From contig JAAFGY010000002.1 in the NCBI GenBank assembly GCA_010365135.1, positions 1-64,000 on the forward strand: a DNA stretch of 64,000 bases, given 5' to 3'. A program made the translations under genes and the position numbers. Positions 8,923 through 19,225 of this stretch are shown piece after piece. How positions within the stretch are numbered: position 1 is the stretch's first letter; each line of letters opens with the position of its first letter. Below the pieces are notes generated by a model. The model searched no databases. It had not been told where the DNA came from and saw nothing but the letters and a program-made list of their open reading frames with translations. This DNA comes from Flavobacterium sp. Lineage in GTDB: Bacteria; Bacteroidota; Bacteroidia; Flavobacteriales; Flavobacteriaceae.

Positions 8923-10224
8923 TTATTTATTCAAAACTGCATTCATTGGATTTTTCGCATTATCTTCAATTGAATAGTTTTCTTCAGTATTCATTTCGGC
9001 GTCATTTTCTTCTTCTATTTGCTTGTCAATTAGTTTTTGTAAGGCTGCTTCTCTTCTTGCTTTATCACTTATTTCTTGAGCAATTTCTTCGTCTTTTTTG
9101 GTCACATTAATAATGATTCCCAATGCAATACATGTCATCCAAATAGAGCTTCCTCCACTACTTATCAGCGGCAACGTTTGACCAGTTACTGGCAATAATT
9201 CAACGGCAACAGCCATATTGATCATCGCTTGAAAAATTAATGGAAATCCTAGTCCAACCACTAATAATTTTCCAAACAAGGAGTTCGCTTTATGTGCGGC
9301 AATTACAAATCTAAAAAACAGCAATAAATACAAAAATAATATTCCTAAGCCACCAATTAATCCCCATTCTTCGACAATAATGGCATAAATAAAATCGGAA
9401 GAAGATTGTGGCAAAAAGTGTTTTTGAACACTTTTCCCTGGTCCAAGCCCGTAAACTCCCCCAGAAGCTATTGCGATTTTGGCTTTTTCTATTTGGTAAT
9501 CATCTTCGCCTGGTTTGTCGGTTCTGAAATTTTCAATTCTACTTTCCCAAGTATCAACCCTACTGAAAAAATGAGAATCAGGAAATGCTTTTGCCAATAA
9601 AACAAATAATAATAATGCTGTAAATCCAGCTCCAATTATAAATCCTAAATATTTTAATGGGTATTTTCCAACGAAAGTCAACATCAATATCATCGAAAAT
9701 ATCAAAGCCGCTGTAGAGAAATTGGAAGGCAAAATAAATCCTAATGTCACAAAAATAGGAAGCCATAATTCTACAAGTGAGTCTTTAAAACTAATTTCTT
9801 CTTCTCGTTTTTTAGCCAAATATCTTGCTGTAAAAACAAACAAAACAATAGCTGCAAATGTTGATGTCTGAAAGGATATTCCAATAAATGGGATTTGTAT
9901 CCATCGACTGGCATTGGCTCCAGCGATGACCGTTCCTTTTATCATTGTGTACCCTAATAGCAACCAAACAATGGGTAAAGCGATCTTCGAAATTCCTCTA
10001 TAATAGTGAAATGGCACTTTGTGAACCCAATAAATAATTATAAAACCGATGAAAATATGAGCTAAATGTTTCAGTAAATAACTAATGGTATTCCCTGTTC
10101 CGTGACCAATATAAGCCAAATTACTACTCGCACTAAAAACAGGCATAAACGAAAACAACGCTAATAAAGCCACAAATGACCATATTACTCTGTCTCCTTT
10201 AAGATTGTTTACTAGTTCTTTCAT
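8923..10224 (-). CDS. ftsW: FtsW/RodA/SpoVE family peptidoglycan glycosyltransferase
   Basis: Polytopic; GGVYGLGPGKSVQK..FLPQSSSDFIYAIIVEEWG signature. Confidence 0.95.
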   Translation of the reverse strand: MKELVNNLKGDRVIWSFVALLALFSFMPVFSASSNLAYIGHGTGNTISYLLKHLAHIFIGFIIIYWVHKVPFHYYRGISKIALPIVWLLLGYTMIKGTVIAGANASRWIQIPFIGISFQTSTFAAIVLFVFTARYLAKKREEEISFKDSLVELWLPIFVTLGFILPSNFSTAALIFSMILMLTFVGKYPLKYLGFIIGAGFTALLLFVLLAKAFPDSHFFSRVDTWESRIENFRTDKPGEDDYQIEKAKIAIASGGVYGLGPGKSVQKHFLPQSSSDFIYAIIVEEWGLIGGLGILFLYLLLFFRFVIAAHKANSLFGKLLVVGLGFPLIFQAMINMAVAVELLPVTGQTLPLISSGGSSIWMTCIALGIIINVTKKDEEIAQEISDKARREAALQKLIDKQIEEENDAEMNTEENYSIEDNAKNPMNAVLNK

Positions 10225-10239
10225 TTTAATGTATGATTT

Positions 10240-10330
10240 ACGATATTTGAAATACGATATTTGAAAACGATTTTAAAGATTTATTACACCAACACAAATC
10301 GAAAATCGTATATCCTATATCGTATATTTT
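10240..10330. repeat. 7-bp-period intergenic array in two converging inverted arms
   Basis: Left arm ACGATAT|TTGAAAT|ACGATAT|TTGAAAA|CGATTTT (10240-10274); right arm AAATCGA|AAATCGT|ATATCCT|ATATCGT|ATATTTT (10296-10330). ATATCGT is the reverse complement of ACGATAT. Confidence 0.75.
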
Positions 10331-11667
10331 TACAGGTTTTTAACCGCTTGTTTAAATTGATTTCCCCTGTCTTCATAGTTTTCGAATAAATCGAAACTGG
10401 CACAAGCTGGAGACAATAAAACAGTATCTCCTTTTTCAGATAATTTTTGGGCCATTTTCACTGCATCTTCCATATTGTTTACTTCAATCATCATATCAAC
10501 TACGTTGCCAAAAACATCGATAATTTTTTTGTTATCCACACCTAGGCAGATGATGGCTTTTACTTTTTCGCGAACCAATGACATCAATTCGTTGTAATCA
10601 TTTCCTTTATCAACACCGCCCACAATCCATACTGTTGGCGTATTCATACTGTCTAATCCAAAAAATGTCGCATTGACATTAGTTGCTTTTGAATCGTTGA
10701 TGTATTGTACATTTTGGATTTTCAACACTTTTTCTAAACGATGTTCCACACCTTGAAAATTCGACAAACTTTCTCTAATGGTTGCATTTCTAATTTTCAT
10801 CAATTTTGCTACAGAAGTTGCCGCCATTGCATTTTTCATATTGTGTTTGCCTTCAAGTGCCATAGTTTCGGTTTCCATTGTGAATTCTTCCTCGTTGATG
10901 ATGTTTACTTCCATTGTTTTGTTTTTTATAAATGCTCCGTTTTCGAATGTTTTTGTCAGCGAAAAAGGAATTAATTGGGCTTTAGTTTTATGGTGTTTAA
11001 ACCATTCTGCGATTGCTTCGTCATCGGCATCGTAAATGAGGAAATCTTCCTCGGTTTGGTTCATTGTGATTCTAAATTTCGAAGCGATGTACTTTTCATA
11101 TTTATAATCGTATCGGTCTAGATGATCTGGACTTATATTCGTAATTATTGCAATATGTGGCTTGTAAGCTATAATTCCATCCAGTTGAAAACTGCTCAAC
11201 TCCAATACATAACTATCATATTTATCATCTGCAACTTGCCACGCAAAACTCTTTCCGATGTTGCCCCCCAAACCCACATTCAATCCGGCTGATTTTAGCA
11301 AATGATGCGTCAACATTGTTGTTGTTGTTTTTCCGTTGCTTCCTGTTATTCCAATCGTGATGGCTTTTGTGAAAGGCATTGCGAATTCAATTTCTGAAAT
11401 TACTGGGATTCCTTTTTCGAGTAATTTTTTTACGATTGCTGATTTTTTTTCAGGTATTCCAGGACTTTTCATTACCACATCGGCATTCAAAATCAGGTCT
11501 TCGGTATGAGTTCCTTCTTCCCAAGCAATGCCATTTATGATAAGAACTTCTTTGTAATTGTCTTTTATTTTTCCATAATCGGACACAAAAACATCATATC
11601 CTTTTTTCTTACCAAGAATTGCAGTTCCTATACCGCTTTCGCCACCACCAAGAATTACTAACCTCAT
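10330..11667 (-). CDS. murD: UDP-N-acetylmuramoyl-L-alanine--D-glutamate ligase
   Basis: MRLVILGGGESGIG, GITGSNGKTTTTML; start chosen at MRLVILGGG. Confidence 0.97.
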   Translation of the reverse strand: MRLVILGGGESGIGTAILGKKKGYDVFVSDYGKIKDNYKEVLIINGIAWEEGTHTEDLILNADVVMKSPGIPEKKSAIVKKLLEKGIPVISEIEFAMPFTKAITIGITGSNGKTTTTMLTHHLLKSAGLNVGLGGNIGKSFAWQVADDKYDSYVLELSSFQLDGIIAYKPHIAIITNISPDHLDRYDYKYEKYIASKFRITMNQTEEDFLIYDADDEAIAEWFKHHKTKAQLIPFSLTKTFENGAFIKNKTMEVNIINEEEFTMETETMALEGKHNMKNAMAATSVAKLMKIRNATIRESLSNFQGVEHRLEKVLKIQNVQYINDSKATNVNATFFGLDSMNTPTVWIVGGVDKGNDYNELMSLVREKVKAIICLGVDNKKIIDVFGNVVDMMIEVNNMEDAVKMAQKLSEKGDTVLLSPACASFDLFENYEDRGNQFKQAVKNL

Positions 11668-11669
11668 TA

Positions 11670-12899
11670 TTATCTTAATTTTAAGGTTACTATTGATAAG
11701 ATGGCGAGCATTATGGACACAATCCAAAATCGGGTTACAATTTTACTTTCGTGATAGCCTTTCTTTTGATAATGATGATGCAAAGGCGCCATCAAAAAGA
11801 TTCTTCGGCCTTCGCCAAAACGTTTTTTTGTGTACTTGAAATAAGCTACTTGTAAAACCACGGAGAAATTTTCGACCAAAAATATTCCACATAATAAAGG
11901 AATTAATAACTCTTTTCGAACGGCAATCGCCAAAACTGCAATAACTCCGCCAATAGTCAAACTTCCAGTGTCGCCCATAAATACTGACGCAGGATAGGAA
12001 TTATACCAAAGAAATCCGATCAACGCACCCACAAATGCGGCAATAAAAACGGTCATTTCTCCCGAATAGGGGATATACATAATGTTCAAATAATTGGAAA
12101 AAATAATATTTCCTGAAACGAAAGTAAAAATCCCCAATGCCAAGACTGAGACCGCAGAAGTTCCCGCAGCCAATCCGTCGATTCCATCGGTTAAATTGGC
12201 TCCGTTAGAAACTGCTGTTATAATAAAAATGACCATTGGAATAAAAATCAACCAAGCCCAATCTTCATAACCTTTTCCGGTCCAAGCTAATAATTCGGCA
12301 TAATCAAATTGATTGTTTTTAAAGAAAGGAATTGTTGTAGCGGTCGATTTTTCGTAAACCGGAGCTTGAGTAATTACATTTTCTGTCGGTGCTTTAAAAA
12401 TATTGCTTTTTTCGGTGTCGGTTCTAATGGTTACAACAGGATTAAAATACAGAACTGATCCTACTATTAAACCCAATCCCACTTGGCCAAAGACCTTGAA
12501 TATTCCTTTTAATCCTTGTTTGTCTTTTTTGAAAATTTTGATATAATCGTCAATAAAACCAATGGTTCCCATCCACAATGTGGTTACAATTAGTAATACG
12601 ATGTAAATATTTTGAAGTTTAGCAAAAAGAAATACTGGAATTAATGTGGCAAAAATGATGATTAATCCACCCATTGTTGGTGTTCCCGCTTTTTCGTTTT
12701 GACCTTCCAGTCCAAGTTCACGAACGGTTTCGCCAATTTGCTGTCTTCGCAAAAAACCAACCACTCTTTTACCATAAATAGTGGATAAAAGCAAGGAAAG
12801 CATAAAAGCCATTGCCGATCTGAAAGTAATATATTGAAAAACTCCTGCTCCCGGAATGTCCATTGTTTTGTCTAAATATTCAAATAAGTAGTATAACAT
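11670..12899 (-). CDS. mraY: phospho-N-acetylmuramoyl-pentapeptide-transferase
   Basis: [35 protein letters not shown]. Confidence 0.98.
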   Translation of the reverse strand: MLYYLFEYLDKTMDIPGAGVFQYITFRSAMAFMLSLLLSTIYGKRVVGFLRRQQIGETVRELGLEGQNEKAGTPTMGGLIIIFATLIPVFLFAKLQNIYIVLLIVTTLWMGTIGFIDDYIKIFKKDKQGLKGIFKVFGQVGLGLIVGSVLYFNPVVTIRTDTEKSNIFKAPTENVITQAPVYEKSTATTIPFFKNNQFDYAELLAWTGKGYEDWAWLIFIPMVIFIITAVSNGANLTDGIDGLAAGTSAVSVLALGIFTFVSGNIIFSNYLNIMYIPYSGEMTVFIAAFVGALIGFLWYNSYPASVFMGDTGSLTIGGVIAVLAIAVRKELLIPLLCGIFLVENFSVVLQVAYFKYTKKRFGEGRRIFLMAPLHHHYQKKGYHESKIVTRFWIVSIMLAILSIVTLKLR

Positions 12900-12905
12900 A
12901 TATTT

Positions 12906-14369
12906 CTATTTATGGAGTTGGTTTAGTAATTCCGAAACGGTTTTCATATCATCAAAATCGTGGCGAATACCTTGAATTTCCTGATAAGTTTCGTGTCCTT
13001 TTCCGGCAATTAAAATAATATCATTGGGCTGAGCCAATTGGCAAGCCGTTTTTATGGCTTGTTTTCTATCGGTAATTGACAAGGATTTTTTATAATTTTG
13101 AGGCGCAACTCCTTGTTCCATTTCGTTGATAATAACTTCTGGATCTTCATTTCTCGGATTGTCTGAAGTCAGAATAGTTTTATCGCTCAATTCAGTGGCA
13201 ATGTCCGCCATAATTGGGCGCTTGGCTTTGTCTCTATTGCCGCCACAACCTACAACTGTAATTAATTGCTCGTTCTTGGTGCGAATATCATTGATGGTTT
13301 TTAGTACATTTTCCAAGGCGTCTGGTGTGTGTGCATAATCCACAATCGCCGTAATATTGGAATTGGAAACAATGAATTGGAATCGACCTGAAACACTTTC
13401 TAAATCGGATAATAATCGCAATACTTCCAGACTTTCCATTCCCAATTGAATTGCCGTTCCGTAAATTGCCAATAAATTATAAGCATTAAAAGTACCAATG
13501 AGTTTTACCCAAACTTCATTGCCATTTATTTTTAACAACAATCCCGACAATTGATTTTCAAGAATTTGTGCTTTGTAATCGGCGTAGGATTTTAAGGCAT
13601 ACGTCAGTTTTTTTGCAGCCGTATTTTGCAACATTACTGGGCCATTTTTATCATCAATATTGGTTAATGCAAAAGCAGTTTTTGGCAAATTGTCGAAAAA
13701 TGATTTTTTAACGTCTCGATATTCTGCAAATGTGGGGTGATAATCTAAATGATCGTGTGACAAATTGGTGAAAATCCCGCCAACAAAGTGTAAGGCTTCG
13801 GTACGTTTTTGATGAATTCCATGAGAACTCACTTCCATAAAACAGTATTCAACACCGGCTTCAACCATTTCTTTTAAGTAATGATTTATTGTAATGGAAT
13901 CGGGTGTGGTGTGCGTTGCTTTGTATTCTAAATCATCGACCAAGATTTTTACTGTGGATAAAAGACCCACTTTGAAACCCGCTTTTTTGAATAATTGGTA
14001 CAATAAAGAAGCAATTGTTGTTTTGCCATTTGTTCCTGTAATCCCAATCAATTTTAATTTTTGCGAAGGATTATCAAAATAATTGGCAGCCATATAGGCC
14101 AAAGCTTTATTGGTGTCTATTACTTGAATATAGGTGATTCCCCTTGTAATTGTTTCTGGAAGAGTGTCGCAAATAACGGCAATTGCCCCATTCCAAATGG
14201 CGGTTTCAATAAAATCGTGACCGTCTGAAATCGTGCCACGAATAGCCACAAAAACATCATTGGCTTCAATTTTTCTGGAATCAAATTCCATTTTATTGAT
14301 AGCAATATCGGTCGAACCTTTTACAGCTTCAATCGCGACTTTGTATATGATTTCTTTTAAAATAATCAC
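12906..14369 (-). CDS. murE: UDP-N-acetylmuramoyl-L-alanyl-D-glutamate--2,6-diaminopimelate ligase
   Basis: GITGTNGKTTIASL; DNPRNEDP motif (meso-DAP type). Confidence 0.97.
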   Translation of the reverse strand: MIILKEIIYKVAIEAVKGSTDIAINKMEFDSRKIEANDVFVAIRGTISDGHDFIETAIWNGAIAVICDTLPETITRGITYIQVIDTNKALAYMAANYFDNPSQKLKLIGITGTNGKTTIASLLYQLFKKAGFKVGLLSTVKILVDDLEYKATHTTPDSITINHYLKEMVEAGVEYCFMEVSSHGIHQKRTEALHFVGGIFTNLSHDHLDYHPTFAEYRDVKKSFFDNLPKTAFALTNIDDKNGPVMLQNTAAKKLTYALKSYADYKAQILENQLSGLLLKINGNEVWVKLIGTFNAYNLLAIYGTAIQLGMESLEVLRLLSDLESVSGRFQFIVSNSNITAIVDYAHTPDALENVLKTINDIRTKNEQLITVVGCGGNRDKAKRPIMADIATELSDKTILTSDNPRNEDPEVIINEMEQGVAPQNYKKSLSITDRKQAIKTACQLAQPNDIILIAGKGHETYQEIQGIRHDFDDMKTVSELLNQLHK

Positions 14370-16372
14370 GATAATTCTAATATTATAGTTGTGTTTTTAT
14401 CTAAACTGCCTCCTGCTTGTATGGATTGTTTTTTTACTTTTCCAACGCCAATTATTTTAACTTTTACACCAAGATTTCCAAATAAAGCTACGGCGTCCAT
14501 TCCTGACATTCCTTTTACATTTGGCACAATAGACATTTGTTGTTTTTGTGATTTTGCGTAATAAGTGTCATAATCAGTTTCCTGTTTTGGTATTTTTCTA
14601 TCAATGTTTTTTATCTCATTTGTCGAAGGTGCATCGGTAAAAATCTTCTGTGCAATTCGTTTGAAAACGGGTCCAGCAACATCGGCGCCATAATAATTGT
14701 TTTTAGATGTATTGGGTTTATGAACCACAACAATGCAAGAATATTTAGGATTTTCAGCTGGAAAATAACCCACAAATGAAGAGGCATAGTATTTCTCTGA
14801 ACCTCCATTTTTTGCGTAATTTACTTGCGCTGTTCCTGTTTTTCCTGCCATCGAAAAATCTTTGGAATATAATTTAGCACCGGTTCCTTTTTTAACTGCG
14901 TTCAATAAAACTGCTTTCAGTTTCAAGATGGTTTCCTGCGAACACACCTTTGGATTTATGACAACTTTATCATATTTTTTGATAGTTTTGTCCCATTGTT
15001 TAATTTCGGAAACCATTTGTGGTTTGACCATTTCACCATTATTGGCAACCGCATTATAGAACGTAAGCGTTTGTAAGGGCGTAACCGAAACTCCATATCC
15101 AAAAGCCATCCACGGAAGGGATAGATTGGACCAGTTTTTATCTGTTGGTTGCGGAATTATTGGAATTCCTTCTCCTTTAAATTCCATTCCTAGTTTTTTA
15201 TTCAATCCAATGGCGTCAACGTGATTGACAAATTGAGAAGGATTATTTTTATAATTATTATAGACCGCTTGTACCATTACGGTATTCGACGAAACTTCAA
15301 ATCCTCGCGCTAAAGAAATTTTTCCGTAACCCCCTTTATGAGAATCTCTCACGGATTTTCCTGAATAAGTAACAACTCCTCCATAGGTGTTAAAAACGGC
15401 ACTGGTATCTATTTTTTTGTCATCCAAAAGAATCATTAAATCAACCAATTTAAAGGTTGAACCTGGCTCGTGAGACTCGGCATAAGCATAATTTGTGGTT
15501 TCATAATAGGTACCATCTGTATCTCTTCCTAAATTCGAAATGGCTTTTATTTTGCCCGTTTTGGCTTCCATAACCACAACGCAGCCGTGATCGGCTTGAT
15601 ATTCTTCTAATTGTTTTAACAAAGCGTGATGCGCAATATCCTGAATAAATACATCAATTGTCGAAATCACGTCATAGCCATCTTGAGGATCAACTTCGTT
15701 CACGTCACGAATGGGTTTCCATTGTCCTTTAGCAATTTTTTGTTTTAAAATTTTCCCGTCTTTTCCATTCAGATATTTCCTGTAAGCCCATTCAATTCCT
15801 TTTCCGTCGGGTGTTCCGTCAGGATTTCTTCTTTCATAGCCAATGGTTCGTTCCGCAATTTTTCCTATTGGATGTTCCCGAACGGTTTCTTGTTCGATAA
15901 TAATTCCTCCTTTATAAGCTCCTAATTTGAAAAGTGGAAAACTTTTAATTTTTACAAATTCGGTGTAACTTAAATCGCGAGCTACGAGATAATATCGGTT
16001 TTTATTGGCTCTGGCTTTTCGCAATTCATTAAGAAAAAAACCGCTTGGTTTTCTCAAAAGAATTGACAATGAATCGGCCAAGGGTTTAACATTTTTTTCG
16101 AATGCTTCTGATTTTGGGGCAACAGCATCAAATCGAATTTCATAATTGGGAATTGAAGTCGCTAATAAGCTTCCATCGGCAGAATAAATATTTCCTTTAT
16201 TGGCTGGAATAACAAAATTTCTCACCGTTCTTTCTTTGGCTAATTTTCTATAGTAATCGCCTTCGACCCATTGAATATTGGTCAATTTTATGACAATAGC
16301 GATTGCCATCAAAAAGACGACGAAAGCTACCAGATAAATTCGGTAGGATATATTTTTATCTTCTACTGCCAT
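14366..16372 (-). CDS. ftsI: penicillin-binding protein (FtsI-like transpeptidase) with C-terminal PASTA domain
   Basis: EPGSTFK, AGKTGTAQ, C-terminal VPNVKGMSGMDAVALFGNLGVKVK PASTA; 4-bp overlap with murE. Confidence 0.95.
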   Translation of the reverse strand: MAVEDKNISYRIYLVAFVVFLMAIAIVIKLTNIQWVEGDYYRKLAKERTVRNFVIPANKGNIYSADGSLLATSIPNYEIRFDAVAPKSEAFEKNVKPLADSLSILLRKPSGFFLNELRKARANKNRYYLVARDLSYTEFVKIKSFPLFKLGAYKGGIIIEQETVREHPIGKIAERTIGYERRNPDGTPDGKGIEWAYRKYLNGKDGKILKQKIAKGQWKPIRDVNEVDPQDGYDVISTIDVFIQDIAHHALLKQLEEYQADHGCVVVMEAKTGKIKAISNLGRDTDGTYYETTNYAYAESHEPGSTFKLVDLMILLDDKKIDTSAVFNTYGGVVTYSGKSVRDSHKGGYGKISLARGFEVSSNTVMVQAVYNNYKNNPSQFVNHVDAIGLNKKLGMEFKGEGIPIIPQPTDKNWSNLSLPWMAFGYGVSVTPLQTLTFYNAVANNGEMVKPQMVSEIKQWDKTIKKYDKVVINPKVCSQETILKLKAVLLNAVKKGTGAKLYSKDFSMAGKTGTAQVNYAKNGGSEKYYASSFVGYFPAENPKYSCIVVVHKPNTSKNNYYGADVAGPVFKRIAQKIFTDAPSTNEIKNIDRKIPKQETDYDTYYAKSQKQQMSIVPNVKGMSGMDAVALFGNLGVKVKIIGVGKVKKQSIQAGGSLDKNTTIILELS

Positions 16373-16713
16373 ATTTTTTGAAAGAAGTTTTTATCTTCTA
16401 TTACTTTTCTAACTTTTATTTTTGTTGGAGGAACCGTTGATGGAAATATGTTTCTTTCCACCATTTTTTCTGAAACGGTCGATTCCATTCTTAGTTTCAT
16501 TAATTCAGAACGTCTATCTACAAACTCGGAACGCAGTTCTTTCACCTGATTGGTCAACTCGGCAATTTTAAATACTTTTTGCTCAAAACGCTGGGTATTG
16601 GCAATCATAATAATGGCGAGAACAATCAAAAAAACGATAAAACGCCAGCTTTTTATGGCATCATCTTCTATAAGAAACCGCGCTTTTAATATGTCGTAAA
16701 CTCCTTTTTTCAT
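16363..16713 (-). CDS. ftsL: FtsL-like cell division protein
   Basis: Small single-TM coiled-coil protein between rsmH and the PBP. Confidence 0.85.
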   Translation of the reverse strand: MKKGVYDILKARFLIEDDAIKSWRFIVFLIVLAIIMIANTQRFEQKVFKIAELTNQVKELRSEFVDRRSELMKLRMESTVSEKMVERNIFPSTVPPTKIKVRKVIEDKNFFQKIWQ

Positions 16714-17615
16714 TTTTTTTCTGCTATTCTCAACTTGGCACTTCTTGCTCTATTGTTGATTTTGATTTCATCATAATCAGGAACAATTAGTTTTCCAATG
16801 GTTTTGAAGGGAACCGAAAAATTACCAAAAAAGTCCCGTTCTGGTTCGCCTTCGAACATTCCGTTTTTGATGTATCTTTTTACCAATCGGTCTTCCAATG
16901 AATGGTAAGAAATCACGCTTAATCGTCCTCCTGGATTCAATATTTCTAAGGATTGTTCTAAAAATTCTTTCAAAACGTCCATTTCCTGATTGACTTCAAT
17001 TCGAATCGCTTGATAGATTTGTGCCAATATTTTATTCCGAATTCGTTCTGGTAAATATTTCGCCAAAACTTCTTTCAAATCATCTGTGGTTTTAATGGGT
17101 TGATGCTCTCTAGCTTCGATAATTGTTCGTGCCAAAACTGCCGCGTTTTTCAATTCTCCATAATCCAAAAAAACTCTTTTCAGATTAGCATCATCATATT
17201 CATTGACTACTCGATAGGCATTCAAATCATTTTTTTGACTCATTCGCATATCCAATTCGGCATCAAAACGGGTTGAAAAACCTCGTTCAGGAACGTCAAA
17301 TTGATGTGAAGAAACACCTAAATCGGCCAAAATTCCGTCCACACTTTTCACACCATAAAAACGTAAAAACCTTTTTATAAATCTAAAATTTTCATTGATT
17401 AATGTAAATCTTTCGTCTGGTAAAGCATTGGCCAAAGCATCTTCGTCTTGATCAAAAGCAAACAATTTTCCGTTTGGACCTAATCGATTCAAAATTGCTG
17501 CCGAATGTCCGCCGCCGCCAAAAGTCACGTCAACGTAAACGCCGTCGGGTTTTATATTCAACCCATCAACCGATGCTTGAAGCAAAACTGGATTATGATA
17601 TTCCATTGTCGTCAT
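16710..17615 (-). CDS. rsmH: 16S rRNA (cytosine(1402)-N(4))-methyltransferase
   Basis: YHNPVLLQASVDGLNIKPDGVYVDVTFGGGGHSAAIL. Confidence 0.97.
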   Translation of the reverse strand: MTTMEYHNPVLLQASVDGLNIKPDGVYVDVTFGGGGHSAAILNRLGPNGKLFAFDQDEDALANALPDERFTLINENFRFIKRFLRFYGVKSVDGILADLGVSSHQFDVPERGFSTRFDAELDMRMSQKNDLNAYRVVNEYDDANLKRVFLDYGELKNAAVLARTIIEAREHQPIKTTDDLKEVLAKYLPERIRNKILAQIYQAIRIEVNQEMDVLKEFLEQSLEILNPGGRLSVISYHSLEDRLVKRYIKNGMFEGEPERDFFGNFSVPFKTIGKLIVPDYDEIKINNRARSAKLRIAEKK

Positions 17616-18063
17616 TTGTATTTCCCATTACTTCTTCGGCTAAATCTGCAAAATCTACATCTTCTCCGCTTATCGATTTTTCGTATAAATCTTTGTCCCA
17701 AATCTCAACAATGTTAACAGCAGACGAAAACACAGCGTCTTTCGAAATACTGGCAAAAACCACCAAATCTTTCGGTACCAATAATCTTCCCAAAGCATCG
17801 ATTTCAACTACTTTTACACCCGCTGTAAATCTGCGAATGAAATCGTTGTTTTTCTTAACGAATCGGTTCAGTTTATTGATTTTTTGCATCATCAAATCCC
17901 ATTCTTCCATTGGATACAATTCTAAACAAGGTTGAAAAACGGAACGCTTCAAAACAAAACCGTTTTGAAGAGATGCAGCCAGTTGTTTTTTTAGAGGCGC
18001 AGGCAAAAGCAACCTTCCTTTGGCATCGACTTTACATTCATATGTTCCGACAATTGTATTCAA
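17593..18063 (-). CDS. mraZ: division/cell wall cluster transcriptional repressor MraZ
   Basis: GTYECKVDAKGRLLLPAPLKKQL; first gene of the dcw cluster. Confidence 0.96.
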   Translation of the reverse strand: MNTIVGTYECKVDAKGRLLLPAPLKKQLAASLQNGFVLKRSVFQPCLELYPMEEWDLMMQKINKLNRFVKKNNDFIRRFTAGVKVVEIDALGRLLVPKDLVVFASISKDAVFSSAVNIVEIWDKDLYEKSISGEDVDFADLAEEVMGNTNDDNGIS

Positions 18064-18106
18064 GTTCGATTTTTTAAATGACGTAGAGCAAAAATATAAA
18101 ATTTAT

Positions 18107-18153
18107 TACCACAATTTACCACAATATACCACTTTGTTAATAAGTTTTACCAC
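18107..18153 (-). promoter_or_regulatory. putative MraZ operator: GTGGTA direct repeats at 10-bp period
   Basis: TACCAC on + at 18107, 18117, 18127 and 18148 (GTGGTA on the mraZ-sense strand); 44 bp upstream of the mraZ start. Confidence 0.65.
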
Positions 18154-18441
18154 TTCGGATGAAGAAAGCCTAGTTTTGAGTCAATCAGAAAGTTAGCTGC
18201 TTTTTTACTAGTGATTTGGGGTTATCGATTTTAGTAAAAAAACCGTAAGTAAAACCTATCAAAATTTTGTTTTTAAAGGAGGTTCAAATGCGGAATAACA
18301 TCAAAAAATTTAAAAGAAGGAATGGGAAGATGGATCAGTTTTTGAAAGAAAGGAATAAAATTCATTAAATTTGATTTCAGGAATTTTTTTTAATTTTTTA
18401 AAACCTATCTTTGTTGCAATTGAAAATTCGCGATAAAACGT

Positions 18442-19215
18442 ATGGAAAAATACTTTAAGAAAGAAGGCAGATACAGCTATTATGAAGCTGGAGAAGGAAC
18501 TCCTATTGTTGTTTTACATGGTTTAATGGGAGGTTTAAGCAACTTTGATGCCGTTGCAAGTTATTTTTCTGAAAAAGGATATAAAATAGTCATCCCAGAT
18601 TTGCCTATTTATACCCAAAATATTTTGAAAACTAACGTAAAAGCTTTTGCAAAATATGTAAAAGATTTTATCACTTTTAAAGGATTTGACAGAGTTATTT
18701 TGTTAGGAAATTCACTTGGAGGACATATTGCGTTGTATCACACCAAGATGTACCCAGAAAAAGTTGCAGGACTTGTATTGACAGGAAGTTCAGGTCTTTA
18801 TGAAAGTGCAATGGGCGACAGTTACCCGAAAAGAGGCGATTATGAATACATCAAAAAGAAAGCTCAAGACGTTTTTTATGATCCAAAAATTGCCACTAAA
18901 GAACTTGTTGACGAAGTGTATGCCTCAGTAAATGACAGAATAAAACTGATAAAAACATTGACTATTGCTAAAAGTGCTATTCGACATAATATGGCTAAAG
19001 ATTTGCCAAAAATGCATGTGCAAACTTGTTTAATTTGGGGAAGAAATGACCGAGTTACTCCTCCGTCTGTTGCTGAAGAATTCAATGAATTATTGCCAAA
19101 TGTTACTTTGTATTGGATAGACAAATGTGGTCATGCAGCGATGATGGAAAATCCAGACGAGTTCAATCGCTTACTTGAAGATTGGTTAACCCACACGCAT
19201 TTGAAAGCGCACTAA
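18442..19215 (+). CDS. alpha/beta hydrolase
   Basis: VVLHGLMGG, GNSLGGHIAL nucleophile elbow, CGHAAMMENPDEF. Confidence 0.93.
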   Translation: MEKYFKKEGRYSYYEAGEGTPIVVLHGLMGGLSNFDAVASYFSEKGYKIVIPDLPIYTQNILKTNVKAFAKYVKDFITFKGFDRVILLGNSLGGHIALYHTKMYPEKVAGLVLTGSSGLYESAMGDSYPKRGDYEYIKKKAQDVFYDPKIATKELVDEVYASVNDRIKLIKTLTIAKSAIRHNMAKDLPKMHVQTCLIWGRNDRVTPPSVAEEFNELLPNVTLYWIDKCGHAAMMENPDEFNRLLEDWLTHTHLKAH

Positions 19216-19225
19216 GTTCAAAATT

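Noticed and set aside
17474-17935. 153-aa plus-strand ORF over mraZ/rsmH
   Set aside because: Entirely antisense to two certain genes; no homology recognised.
18371-18413. TTG...TATCTTTG promoter for the alpha/beta hydrolase
   Set aside because: The -7 match is good but the nearest TTG is 32 bp away, outside the usual spacing.
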